Program-made: the position numbers and the translations under genes
The notes under the pieces: generated by a model
Told to the model about the DNA's origin: nothing
Seen by the model: only the letters and a program-made list of their open reading frames with translations
The model's database searches: none
NCBI RefSeq assembly: GCF_015240255.1
Contig: NZ_CP061205.1
Coordinates: forward strand, 1,137,501-1,201,500
Direction of reading: 5' to 3'
Source: Kordiimonas pumila
Lineage (GTDB): Bacteria > Pseudomonadota > Alphaproteobacteria > Sphingomonadales > Kordiimonadaceae
Length of the DNA stretch: 64,000 nt
Shown: positions 19,570 to 27,291 of the stretch, one piece after another
How the letters are laid out: the number at the start of each line of letters is the position of its first letter
Numbering within the stretch: the first letter of the stretch is position 1

Positions 19570-19888
19570 CGTCGATCACCTTTGTTTTCTGACGAATGGC
19601 TTTAGGAAGTAAGGTCAGCTTTTCCTCTGTCCTTTGTAGTTCACTTGCAAGACGACTAGGCCCCATATCAAAAAGCTGTATACCGAGAACGTGAGCGGCC
19701 TCAAAGGCGGACCCTAGCGTGCAAGACATATCGCCTTTTTCCAGCCTCTTGATGAAACTACGGGAAACCCCAGTCCGATCAGCAAGCTCTTGCTCTGTCA
19801 TTTTTCGCTGTTTGCGTTCGGCACGAATGGTAGCGCCCAGCAGGCGCGTCGCGTCTTTTGTATAAGCTGAGTATGTTTTTTGAGCCAT
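19559..19888 (-). CDS. hipB: HipB-like XRE-family antitoxin
   Basis: Started at ATG 19888 (MAQKTYSAYTKD), with AGG six bases upstream, it gives 109 residues. A further-upstream start at 19942 is open but has no binding site. The XRE helix-turn-helix is MTEQELADRTGVSRSFIKRLEKG. It should bind HipA and repress its own promoter. It is upstream of, and overlaps, hipA. The C-terminus ends in an acidic tail VIDDDF. Confidence 0.9.
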   Translation of the reverse strand: MAQKTYSAYTKDATRLLGATIRAERKQRKMTEQELADRTGVSRSFIKRLEKGDMSCTLGSAFEAAHVLGIQLFDMGPSRLASELQRTEEKLTLLPKAIRQKTKVIDDDF

Positions 19889-20241
19889 TTTGCACCTGTT
19901 TATCGTAGGTACTCTTATGGCATGTCGTTTTCTATAAGTCAATAAAATGGATTATATATAGACCAAATGGCATCTTTATGGTTTATATATGATCTCTTTT
20001 TGTTTTTACTGCATTTACTCAGAGAGTGACGCAGGCGGGCCTAATCCCTCCATCTTTTGATTAAAGACCCCGGATTGGCGCCCGTCATGTGATCTCCGGT
20101 GTCAACCACCTAAATACTCGCTAGCCATGTTTTTATGAAGGAACGGCAGACGCTCAGGACGTAGGTATTTGTTTAGCAGAGCAGATCAAGGTGGCGTGAC
20201 AGAAGGCAGCTTCTTTTCCATTGCTGACAGGATCGTTATAG
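19889..20241. other. hipBA upstream region and unassigned sequence
   Basis: On the minus strand, a possible hipBA promoter has TTGACT and CATAAG with a 17-base spacer (about 19905-19945), in an AT-rich stretch where ATGCCAT(T/A) occurs more than once and could serve as operator. From about 20000 to 20241 nothing convincing was found. This stretch may be degraded sequence upstream of the pyruvate dehydrogenase remnant. Confidence 0.4.
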
Positions 20242-20421
20242 GGGCTGAGGGAACTGCTTCACGTGATCTTCCGCACCAGTGACCGTGAAGACACGGGAAC
20301 CAGCCCCCTTGGCACGGGCCGCTTTGGCCAGACAGGCAACTTGCCTGACCTTTACCGCACGTACCGGCTTGACGATACCGCCATTATTGATGCAGCTGCT
20401 GAACTGTTTTTGGAGAAGTAA
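20242..20421 (+). pseudogene. Pyruvate dehydrogenase E1 C-terminal remnant
   Basis: An open stretch of about 60 codons reads VIFRTSDREDTGTSPLG, then RFGQTGNLPDLYRTY, LDDTAIIDAAAELFLEK and a stop at 20419-20421. It resembles the C-terminal tail of homodimeric-type pyruvate dehydrogenase E1. It has no start and the frame closes just upstream at a TAG. It is followed two bases later by the start of an E2-like gene, the order of a pdh operon, so both are remains of one locus. Confidence 0.55.
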
Positions 20422-20423
20422 GA

Positions 20424-20525
20424 ATGGCTACCGAACTGATAATGCCGCTTTGTCGCCCACAATGGAAAAGGGTAATCTTGCTAAATGGCTGGTTGCTGTG
20501 GGCGATACCATCAAAATAAACCAGG
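20424..20525 (+). pseudogene. Lipoyl-domain (PDH E2) N-terminal remnant
   Basis: ATG GCT ACC GAA CTG ATA ATG CCG starts like a dihydrolipoyl acyltransferase (MATELIMP). One missing G then shifts the frame, and the next frame continues LSPTMEKGNLAKWLVAVGDTIK, the classic lipoyl-domain start. The match ends near 20525. Short, frameshifted and truncated, it cannot be functional. It is distinct from any active pdh genes, which must lie elsewhere. Confidence 0.75.
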
Positions 20526-20773
20526 CCTGTACGCCAGGATGTTGTTTTTTGAATTTGCATATTGGGTAACTTGGTGGCTTTTTTCTTTCCGAAAGAGCTT
20601 GAAGCAAAACAGTGGTGTCTGCACAAACTCCATAATGTAAAAATAATTTCTAACTTTGATTCTATAAGGCCTAACAGCTAGTATATAGGCTTTGTTATTT
20701 ACGATTGATGTTTTTTGGGAATCGTCATAGGGTTGGCTCCAAATTAACGTCTCATTATTAGAAGGAGTGTATA

Positions 20774-21322
20774 ATGGTTGATAAAGTGGATGATGCTGTA
20801 GAAGAAACTCTTTCTGAAGAGAGTGTTGATACCACTCCGATGGAAATTGTGAAAAAAAATATGTTGTGGTCTGGGGGCGCAGGACTTTTGCCTATTCCAC
20901 TCGTGGAGTTTGTAGCTGTTTCAGGACTTCAGATAAAGCTAATTAAAGAATTGTCTGACCATTACGGCGTGCCATTTCGTCAGGACTTGGCAAAGTCTAT
21001 TGTGTTCTCATTGGTTGGTTCCCTTGGTGGAATGAAGCTTGCGCAGGTTTTAGCGACGAGTTCTTTGCGCGCCATCCCTGTTGTAGGGCCTGTTATCTCT
21101 GCTCTTTCTTTGCCTGCAATGTCTGCTGGTGTTGCTTATGCGATTGGTAAAGTGTTCATCGCACACTATGAAACTGGCGGCACATTATTGACGTTTGATG
21201 CAGAAAAGATGAAAAGCCATTTTAAATCCTTTTATGAAGAAGGCGTGAAAAAAGCTGGGGCGCTTAAGGATAAAATGAAATCATCTAAAGCACAGCCTTC
21301 AAAAGCCGCTGCTGCCACATAA
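20774..21322 (+). CDS. DUF697-family membrane protein
   Basis: A 182-residue protein with a DUF697-type core: WSGGAGLLPIPLVEFVAV, SGLQIKLIKELSDHYGVPF, then two hydrophobic helices ending GVAYAIGKVF, and a Lys/Ala-rich tail. DUF697 domains occur alone or fused to GTPases and are thought to sit at the inner membrane. Their role is unknown. The gene has AGAAGGAG nine bases before the ATG and its own terminator, and stands just before the SPFH and ABC transporter genes, so a link to export or membrane stress is possible but not shown. Confidence 0.8.
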   Translation: MVDKVDDAVEETLSEESVDTTPMEIVKKNMLWSGGAGLLPIPLVEFVAVSGLQIKLIKELSDHYGVPFRQDLAKSIVFSLVGSLGGMKLAQVLATSSLRAIPVVGPVISALSLPAMSAGVAYAIGKVFIAHYETGGTLLTFDAEKMKSHFKSFYEEGVKKAGALKDKMKSSKAQPSKAAAAT

Positions 21323-21339
21323 GTGACAGCAGTTTTTTT
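21309..21339 (+). terminator. Terminator overlapping the DUF697 stop codon
   Basis: CTGCTGCCAC and GTGACAGCAG pair with one mismatch around an ATAA loop that includes the TAA stop, followed by seven T. A good intrinsic terminator that separates this gene from those downstream. Confidence 0.85.
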
Positions 21340-21378
21340 GTCAGAGTTTGTGTTTTATTCCATTAGGAACTTCACAAT

Positions 21379-21546
21379 ATGATATTTTATTTTCTTCTGC
21401 ATATTATTGCATCTGTTTTTGTTGCCTATTGGGGACGGGAAAGCCGCCTTGGCTTTTGGGGACTATTGGTCGCAAGCTTTCTTATTACACCGTTACTCGT
21501 CTTTATCATCCTTGTGTTATTCGGGCGCCGATTTGGTAGTGAATAA
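21379..21546 (+). CDS. Small hydrophobic membrane protein
   Basis: A 55-residue protein with two membrane segments: FYFLLHIIASVFVAYW and LLVASFLITPLLVFIILVLF, joined by a short loop GRESRLGFWG, ending FGRRFGSE. AGGA lies upstream of the ATG at a slightly long spacing. It is followed 41 bases later by the SPFH gene in the same direction, so the two may be co-expressed. No family recognised. The layout resembles small accessory subunits of membrane complexes. Confidence 0.6.
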   Translation: MIFYFLLHIIASVFVAYWGRESRLGFWGLLVASFLITPLLVFIILVLFGRRFGSE

Positions 21547-21587
21547 GAAAACGGCTACTTATTATATAATCAATAGGAAAAGTGATT

Positions 21588-22499
21588 ATGTCCAGTGAGG
21601 CTCCCGAAGACTTAGAAGGCCAAGATAAAGTTGATGGAGAAAATGCCGACTCTAAGGCTGTGATGAATGAAAAATCCAAGCCGCTGAATAAATTCTTTGA
21701 TAGGTTTCGTACAGGCCTCGTTTTATCAACATTGTTGATGCTTTTTGTGGTGACATTTTTCTGGCAAACAGTTGTTGTCTTTAATCACCCAGGACAGCAG
21801 GGGGTTTATTGGAGCCGGTTCTTTGGTGGTACATCGGACCGCTATCTTGGTGAAGGAGCTCACTTTAAATTTCCATGGGATGAAATTGCCCAATATGATA
21901 TGCGCCTTCAGGAGGCGGGTGGGGATTTGGTGCTGTTATCCAAAGATGGTATGGAAATGGATGTGAAATGGTCCATTCGTTTTCGCCCCGAACCCAATGA
22001 GTTGCCAGAGCTTCATAGAGCTTTGGGGCCTGATTATGCACACAGGGTTGTTATTCCAGAAGCGATTTCATCGCTTCGTCAGGTGCTGGGTAATTACCGC
22101 GCCGAGGAAATATTTGCGTATGATGAGGCATCGCTCGTAACGCAATTATCAAAAAATGCTGGCCATAAATTTGATAATTACCCTGTTTTTGTAAAAAATA
22201 TTCTTTTGCTACAGTTGCAGTTACCTAAAGATATGGCCGAAGGGATTGTGAATAAATTGCTGTTTGAGCAAGAGATGCTTGCTTATGATTACCGCTTACA
22301 GGCTGCTCAGCACGAGAAAGACCGCCTGAAAATTGAAGCGGAAGGTCTGAAACAGTTTGAAGAAATCAGTAATATTCCAATGTTGCAATGGAAAGGTATT
22401 GACGCGACTGTTGAATTAGCAAAATCGCCGAATTCAAAAATCATTGTCATTGGTACAGACTCCAAAGAACTGCCTTTGCTGTTAAATTCTGGCAAATAA
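21588..22499 (+). CDS. SPFH/prohibitin-like membrane protein
   Basis: About 303 residues from ATG 21588; a GTG two codons earlier is also possible. A basic stretch precedes one membrane helix (GLVLSTLLMLFVVTFFW, near 43-60). Next comes an SPFH-type domain with NHPGQQGVYWSRFFGG, DGMEMDVKWSIRFRP, and a helical region EQEMLAYDYRLQAAQHEKD. It ends IIVIGTDSKELPLLLNSG, much like prohibitins. Such proteins form large membrane rings that organise microdomains and protect or guide other membrane proteins. Immediately followed by two ABC exporters, it may help their assembly or protect the membrane, which is inference. Confidence 0.85.
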   Translation: MSSEAPEDLEGQDKVDGENADSKAVMNEKSKPLNKFFDRFRTGLVLSTLLMLFVVTFFWQTVVVFNHPGQQGVYWSRFFGGTSDRYLGEGAHFKFPWDEIAQYDMRLQEAGGDLVLLSKDGMEMDVKWSIRFRPEPNELPELHRALGPDYAHRVVIPEAISSLRQVLGNYRAEEIFAYDEASLVTQLSKNAGHKFDNYPVFVKNILLLQLQLPKDMAEGIVNKLLFEQEMLAYDYRLQAAQHEKDRLKIEAEGLKQFEEISNIPMLQWKGIDATVELAKSPNSKIIVIGTDSKELPLLLNSGK

Positions 22500-22576
22500 A
22501 GTGAGTGCGGCTTTTGGTGTATTGGTTTCCCATCACTTAATAACCGAACAGTTCCATATACCAAAGGGTAGGCTGA

Positions 22577-24238
22577 ATGCATATTCTTCGATTACTTCGA
22601 CTTAATAAAGTTCGTTTTACATGGAATATGCTCTATGTGACTGTTTTGGCGGGCTTGGCGAGTGCTGTTTTGCTGGCTTTGGTTAACACAGCTGCAGAGA
22701 GAACCCATTTGGGTGAACCTGTTAGCGCCCAGCTGGTTATTCTATACCTGATTACCTTTGGTATTTTTTATGTTTCAAATCAGGCATCTCTGTACCGGGC
22801 AAACCAGTTCGTGCAAAGTCGCTTGAACGTTCTCAGAAACCGAATTGCCAGTAAAATTCAAAAAGCAGACCTTCGTTCTCTTGAGCAGATTGAACATGGG
22901 AATATCTATTCAGTTCTTTCGCAGGAAATGAATCATTTCAGCCATCATTTTACTTTGTTGTCCAGCGCGGCACAAAGTGCGGTTTTATTAGTTCTATGCC
23001 TTGGCTACATAGCGTTACTGTCCTTTGCCGCTTTTGTAGTTGTGACGAGTGCCACTGTTTTTGCGTTATTTTATTTTTGGCGCCGCCGGGTTGTCCTGAA
23101 TGACGCTATGGTTTCAGTGAATATACGAGAAGCTGAAATGCTAGGGTCCCTGCAGCATTATACAGAAGGCTTTCAGGAAATTCGCCTTAACGCCGATAAA
23201 AGCGATGCGCTGCACGCACAATTTCAAAAAATCATTAATGAGCTGGAAGAGATTGTGGTTGGTGTTGGGGCTAAGTGGGTTGTGATGCTGTTATTCAGTA
23301 ACGCCTTCCTTTATGCGCTGGTTGGTGTCGTAATCTTTATTTTACCGCTCTTTTTTCAGGGGTATACCGATACAATCTATAAAATTGTGACAGCGTCTAT
23401 TTTTCTGGTTGGGCCTGTTTCTGCCATCACTTCGGCGGCGCCTATGTTTGTGAAAGCTAACATTGGATTGGGTCATGTTTTTGAATTGGAAGAAAGCTTG
23501 GAAAAGGGCCAAGAATTTGAAGATTACCACGCCGCCCAGTCGCTTCATTTCAATAAGTTTAAATCTATACGCTTGGAAGATATTAAGTTCCGGTACCACA
23601 AGGAGAAGGATGGATTTCAAACAGGCCCATGGACATTGGAGATTAATCGGGGCGATTGCATTTTCCTGATGGGAGGAAACGGTAGCGGTAAATCAACAGC
23701 CTTTAAGCTAATCTGCGGTTTGTACCAGGTCAGTGATGGTAAGATTTATGTTGATGATGTGGAAGTCATCAAAAAACTTCTGCCCGAATATCGCAGCTTA
23801 TTTTCGTGCATTTTTCCTGACTTTTATTTGTTTGATGAGCTTTACGGTCTAAGAGGTGTTTCCCCGGAAAAAGTCAACGAAATGATTAAATGGATGCAGC
23901 TAGAGGATAAGGTTACTTTCCAGAATAATCGGTTTTCAACACAGGACCTATCTAGCGGGCAGCGCAAGAGGCTTGCGCTTATCGTTAGCATGCTGGAAGA
24001 CCGCGAAATATATTTGCTGGATGAATGGGCTGCTGATCAGGATGCTCATTTCCGCGAACTGTTTTACGTTGAAATCCTGCCAAAATTAAAAGCGATGGGC
24101 AAAACGGTTTTGGTGATAACCCACGACGATAGATACTGGCATGTTGCAGATCGCAGTATTCATCTTGAAACTGGAAAAATGCGAGAAGGTGCGCCCAAAG
24201 GGTATTTCCTTGGCAATGGGGGCGACAATGGCAATTAG
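22577..24238 (+). CDS. PvdE/SyrD-type ABC exporter 1
   Basis: A 553-residue half-transporter with an N-terminal six-helix membrane domain, then an ATPase: Walker A GGNGSGKST near 364-372, signature LSSGQRKRLAL, Walker B IYLLDEWAADQD, H-loop VITHDD. The DEWAADQD form (in place of the common DEPTSALD) and the PvdE-like length identify the cyclic-peptide/siderophore exporter family, which moves peptides and polyketides across the inner membrane. The next gene is a homologue overlapping its stop, so the two probably form a heterodimer. The position at the head of the PKS cluster suggests export of the product or its precursor. Confidence 0.9.
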   Translation: MHILRLLRLNKVRFTWNMLYVTVLAGLASAVLLALVNTAAERTHLGEPVSAQLVILYLITFGIFYVSNQASLYRANQFVQSRLNVLRNRIASKIQKADLRSLEQIEHGNIYSVLSQEMNHFSHHFTLLSSAAQSAVLLVLCLGYIALLSFAAFVVVTSATVFALFYFWRRRVVLNDAMVSVNIREAEMLGSLQHYTEGFQEIRLNADKSDALHAQFQKIINELEEIVVGVGAKWVVMLLFSNAFLYALVGVVIFILPLFFQGYTDTIYKIVTASIFLVGPVSAITSAAPMFVKANIGLGHVFELEESLEKGQEFEDYHAAQSLHFNKFKSIRLEDIKFRYHKEKDGFQTGPWTLEINRGDCIFLMGGNGSGKSTAFKLICGLYQVSDGKIYVDDVEVIKKLLPEYRSLFSCIFPDFYLFDELYGLRGVSPEKVNEMIKWMQLEDKVTFQNNRFSTQDLSSGQRKRLALIVSMLEDREIYLLDEWAADQDAHFRELFYVEILPKLKAMGKTVLVITHDDRYWHVADRSIHLETGKMREGAPKGYFLGNGGDNGN

Positions 24239-25880
24239 GCGATTCCTGCAAGAGGCGAACCCCAAAGACATAAAGAAAATGCTCTGGCTTACACTGGTTG
24301 CCGGATGCGCGAATGCATTCCTTATTGTTGTTATTAACCAAGTTGCCGTTTTGATAGCGCAAGGTCAGCGCCCTACATGGTTTGAGGTTATCACGTTTCT
24401 GACAGCCTTTGTTTTGTATTATGTGTGCAATAAAAAGGCTCTATTGGACGCGAATAACATTATTGAAAATCTGCTTAAAAACTTGCGCATAAATATTGCT
24501 GATAAGTTACGGCAGTCTGAGTTGAGAACGGTTAATAAAGTGGGCAGGGGCAGGCTGTATTCTTTGCTTGCGTATGAGACAAACCACCTTTCCGTAACGT
24601 TTCCAATTCTAGTGGAAAATTTCCAACAGGCTGTGTTGCTCGCCGTTGCAATGATTTATTTGGGCTACTTATCTCTTGCGGCTTTGGCGGTTTTCTTCAT
24701 TGCGGTACTTTGCGGAATTTTGATCTATGCGTACATCAATGAAAATTACAGTGAAGTATTAGAAACTGTTGCGCGCCAGCAAGAGAAAGTCCTCGATTTA
24801 TACGGTGATCTTATTCATGGCAGTAAGGAAATCAGACTAAATCAAAAGCGCAGCAAAGACATCATGAATGTTTTTTTCAATGAGTCTGATAATACAGAGG
24901 AATTATTAACAAATTCAGGTAAACAGTGGACCATGATGGTGCTGTTAAGCGCCTTTGTAATGGACCTGATGCTTGGCATTGTGGCTTTTGTCTTCCCTCA
25001 CTATATTGAGGGGCATAGTGATATTATTTTCCAACTTATACCCACTTTGCTGTTCTGTTTTGCACCTCTGTCTAAAATGGTGGCGCATTCTCCTTTGTTT
25101 ATTCGTGCGGGTGTTGGGTTATCGAGCATTTACCAAATGGAAAAGGAAATTGAATCCGCGCGAGGCGTTTCTACAGCAGTAGCTAGAAACAAGGGTAAGA
25201 AGTTTCAGGACTTTAAGGAAATAAGATTTAAAGACGTTATCTACGAATATACGGACAAACAGGGTGCGGCTGTTTTTACCTCCGGCCCGTGGGACCTAGA
25301 AGTAAAACGCGGCGAGCTGACTTTTTTGGTTGGCGGTAATGGCAGTGGCAAATCCACAGCCCTACGGCTTATGTCTGGGCTTTATAACTGGGATGCGGGC
25401 CAATTATTTGTCGACGGCGATGAAGTTACTGTAAAGGATGTGGCGGGTTTCAGGGAATTGTTTACAACAATTTTCAGTGACTTCCATCTGTTTGACCGCT
25501 TATACGGCCTGGAGCATGTTGATCCTGAGGAAGTTGAAAAACTCTTGAAGATAATGGACCTTGCGGACAAAGTTCAATTTAAAAATGGACGGTTTAGTGA
25601 CACACACCTGTCAACGGGCCAGCGTAAACGGTTGGCGCTGATCACCGCTATTCTTGAAGACCGTCCAATATATTTGTTAGATGAATGGTCAGCCGAGCAG
25701 GATGTTCATTTTAGAGAGTATTTTTATACTTCAATACTAACTGACCTTAGAGCCAGAGGGAAAACGGTTATTGTTGTCACGCATGATGAGCGGTTTTGGC
25801 ATTTGGCTGATAGGGTTGTGAAATTCGACTTGGGTCAAATTGAATGGGACAGTAAAGGTGACAAGAGTTCATATAATTAA
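24228..25880 (+). CDS. PvdE/SyrD-type ABC exporter 2
   Basis: A 550-residue paralogue of the preceding gene. ATG 24228 (MAIRRFLQEANP) aligns with the first exporter's start, lies seven bases after GGGGG and overlaps the previous stop by 11 bases. Longer starts are open but unlikely. The ATPase has Walker A GGNGSGKST, signature LSTGQRKRLAL, Walker B IYLLDEWSAEQD and H-loop VVTHDERFW. Both ATP sites of the presumed heterodimer appear intact. It is followed 24 bases later by the acyltransferase gene. Confidence 0.9.
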   Translation: MAIRRFLQEANPKDIKKMLWLTLVAGCANAFLIVVINQVAVLIAQGQRPTWFEVITFLTAFVLYYVCNKKALLDANNIIENLLKNLRINIADKLRQSELRTVNKVGRGRLYSLLAYETNHLSVTFPILVENFQQAVLLAVAMIYLGYLSLAALAVFFIAVLCGILIYAYINENYSEVLETVARQQEKVLDLYGDLIHGSKEIRLNQKRSKDIMNVFFNESDNTEELLTNSGKQWTMMVLLSAFVMDLMLGIVAFVFPHYIEGHSDIIFQLIPTLLFCFAPLSKMVAHSPLFIRAGVGLSSIYQMEKEIESARGVSTAVARNKGKKFQDFKEIRFKDVIYEYTDKQGAAVFTSGPWDLEVKRGELTFLVGGNGSGKSTALRLMSGLYNWDAGQLFVDGDEVTVKDVAGFRELFTTIFSDFHLFDRLYGLEHVDPEEVEKLLKIMDLADKVQFKNGRFSDTHLSTGQRKRLALITAILEDRPIYLLDEWSAEQDVHFREYFYTSILTDLRARGKTVIVVTHDERFWHLADRVVKFDLGQIEWDSKGDKSSYN

Positions 25881-25903
25881 TAAATCTGCTCATAGTTTAG
25901 TCG

Positions 25904-26920
25904 ATGAATGCTAATTTAGTAAAAGAAGCTCAGTCTATAGATATTCATTCAGATAATAGCGTATGTTTGCTTTTTTCCGGGCAGGGTTCCCAGTACCGGC
26001 AAATGGGGCGTGAGCTATATGACCATATCCCTTCATTCCAAAATACTATGCAATTGCTCGATAGTGTTTTTCAGGAAGAAGTCGGTATGTCGGCCCTTGC
26101 TGATTTATACGACGACCACCACCTGAAAAGTGATCGGTATGACAAAACACTGCTAACACATCCGGCAATATTCATGGTGCAAGTATCTATTGCCAAAACC
26201 TTGATGGCCAACGGTATCAATGTGACAGCCGTTTTGGGGTCAAGTTTGGGGGAATATATCGGTGCAGTTGTGGCTGGTGCCGTAGAGGCAGAAGACATGA
26301 TGCGTGCTATCGTGCGATCTGCCATGATAATTGAAGAAAATTGTGAAAAAGGTGGGATGCTATCAGTTTTGGGTCCAGCTGGGCTTTATTATGACGATGC
26401 TTTCATTAGAGAGCAGACCACATTTGCTGGCAAATATATGGATGCGTTGATAGTGCTTGCGGGGCAGCCGCAGGCACTCAAGGACGTTCAAGGGTATCTT
26501 GCCAAGAAAGAGGTGATTTCCGTAATGTTGCCCGTGTCACATGCGTTCCATAGTGCAGCACTTGATGTTTGCAGGGAATCTTTGGCACAGGTGTTTTCAG
26601 ATTTTGAGGTTCATCCCCTGAAAATGAAATTTTATTCCTCCCTTAAAGGGGGCGAAGTACACAGCCTGTCTGCTTCACATTTTGGCAAAGTTGGGCGAAA
26701 CCCCATTAACTGTGCTAGTGCTCTCTCAAGTCTTTTATTGGCAAATAATTATGATACGCTTGTTGATGTTGGTCCGTTTGGCTCTTTAGCGGGCATAATT
26801 AAAAAAATGCCTGAGGCTAAAAGTAAGGCATGCCATGTGATTTTGTCTCCCTTTAACAGTTCATTTGAGACGACTAAAGGTGTCCTGACTGCTCTTACCG
26901 GCGCTCAGAAAATCATTTAA
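25904..26920 (+). CDS. Trans-acting acyltransferase-like protein
   Basis: A 338-residue FabD-fold protein. It starts with LLFSGQGSQYRQMG, has the nucleophile motif GSSLGEY (Ser114, instead of the usual GHSLGE), the carboxylate-binding Arg in IVRSAM (Arg138) and the downstream catalytic His in SHAFHS, the malonyl-type AFHS motif. Together with the AT domain at 38242 it gives the cluster two AT-type proteins. In many trans-AT clusters one loads malonyl units and the other is a proofreading acyl hydrolase (PedC type). The altered elbow makes this one the candidate for the second role, or for loading the amidotransferase ACP at 27022. That cannot be decided from sequence. Confidence 0.85.
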   Translation: MNANLVKEAQSIDIHSDNSVCLLFSGQGSQYRQMGRELYDHIPSFQNTMQLLDSVFQEEVGMSALADLYDDHHLKSDRYDKTLLTHPAIFMVQVSIAKTLMANGINVTAVLGSSLGEYIGAVVAGAVEAEDMMRAIVRSAMIIEENCEKGGMLSVLGPAGLYYDDAFIREQTTFAGKYMDALIVLAGQPQALKDVQGYLAKKEVISVMLPVSHAFHSAALDVCRESLAQVFSDFEVHPLKMKFYSSLKGGEVHSLSASHFGKVGRNPINCASALSSLLLANNYDTLVDVGPFGSLAGIIKKMPEAKSKACHVILSPFNSSFETTKGVLTALTGAQKII

Positions 26921-27021
26921 CCCGGCCTATGGGACAGCGGTTGACTTGCAGGGCATAAATAATTGTTATAATTATAAAATTTATTGCATGGATAGCAGGA
27001 AGCATTGGGGTTTTGTTTATT

Positions 27022-27291
27022 ATGGATAATAAAATTCGCACTTTTATGGAAGAACAATTCCTGATTGAGTTTGATGAAACGTTTCCTGAAAACAGTAACC
27101 TGTTTATGGAAGGTGTCCTGGATAGTTTTGGATATGTTGAATTGTGCCATTTTTTAGAGCGTGAATATGACATTAAATTCTCCGAACGCGAAATGACCAG
27201 CAATGTTCTTGTGAGCTTAACCCAAATACAGGAGGCGGTTGCGCTGAAGGTTAAGGAAAAAGATAACGCGTCTGCTGTGGAGGGGCGTTAA
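27022..27291 (+). CDS. Free acyl carrier protein
   Basis: An 89-residue carrier protein with the pantetheine site in GVLDSFGYVEL (Ser35), followed by the helix FLEREYDIKFSEREM. ATG 27022 is chosen; a TTG three codons earlier is open. Its stop overlaps the start of the AsnB-like gene by one base (TAATG), so the two are translated together. In glutarimide pathways a free ACP of this kind carries the malonyl group amidated by the AsnB-like enzyme. Same role proposed here. Confidence 0.88.
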   Translation: MDNKIRTFMEEQFLIEFDETFPENSNLFMEGVLDSFGYVELCHFLEREYDIKFSEREMTSNVLVSLTQIQEAVALKVKEKDNASAVEGR

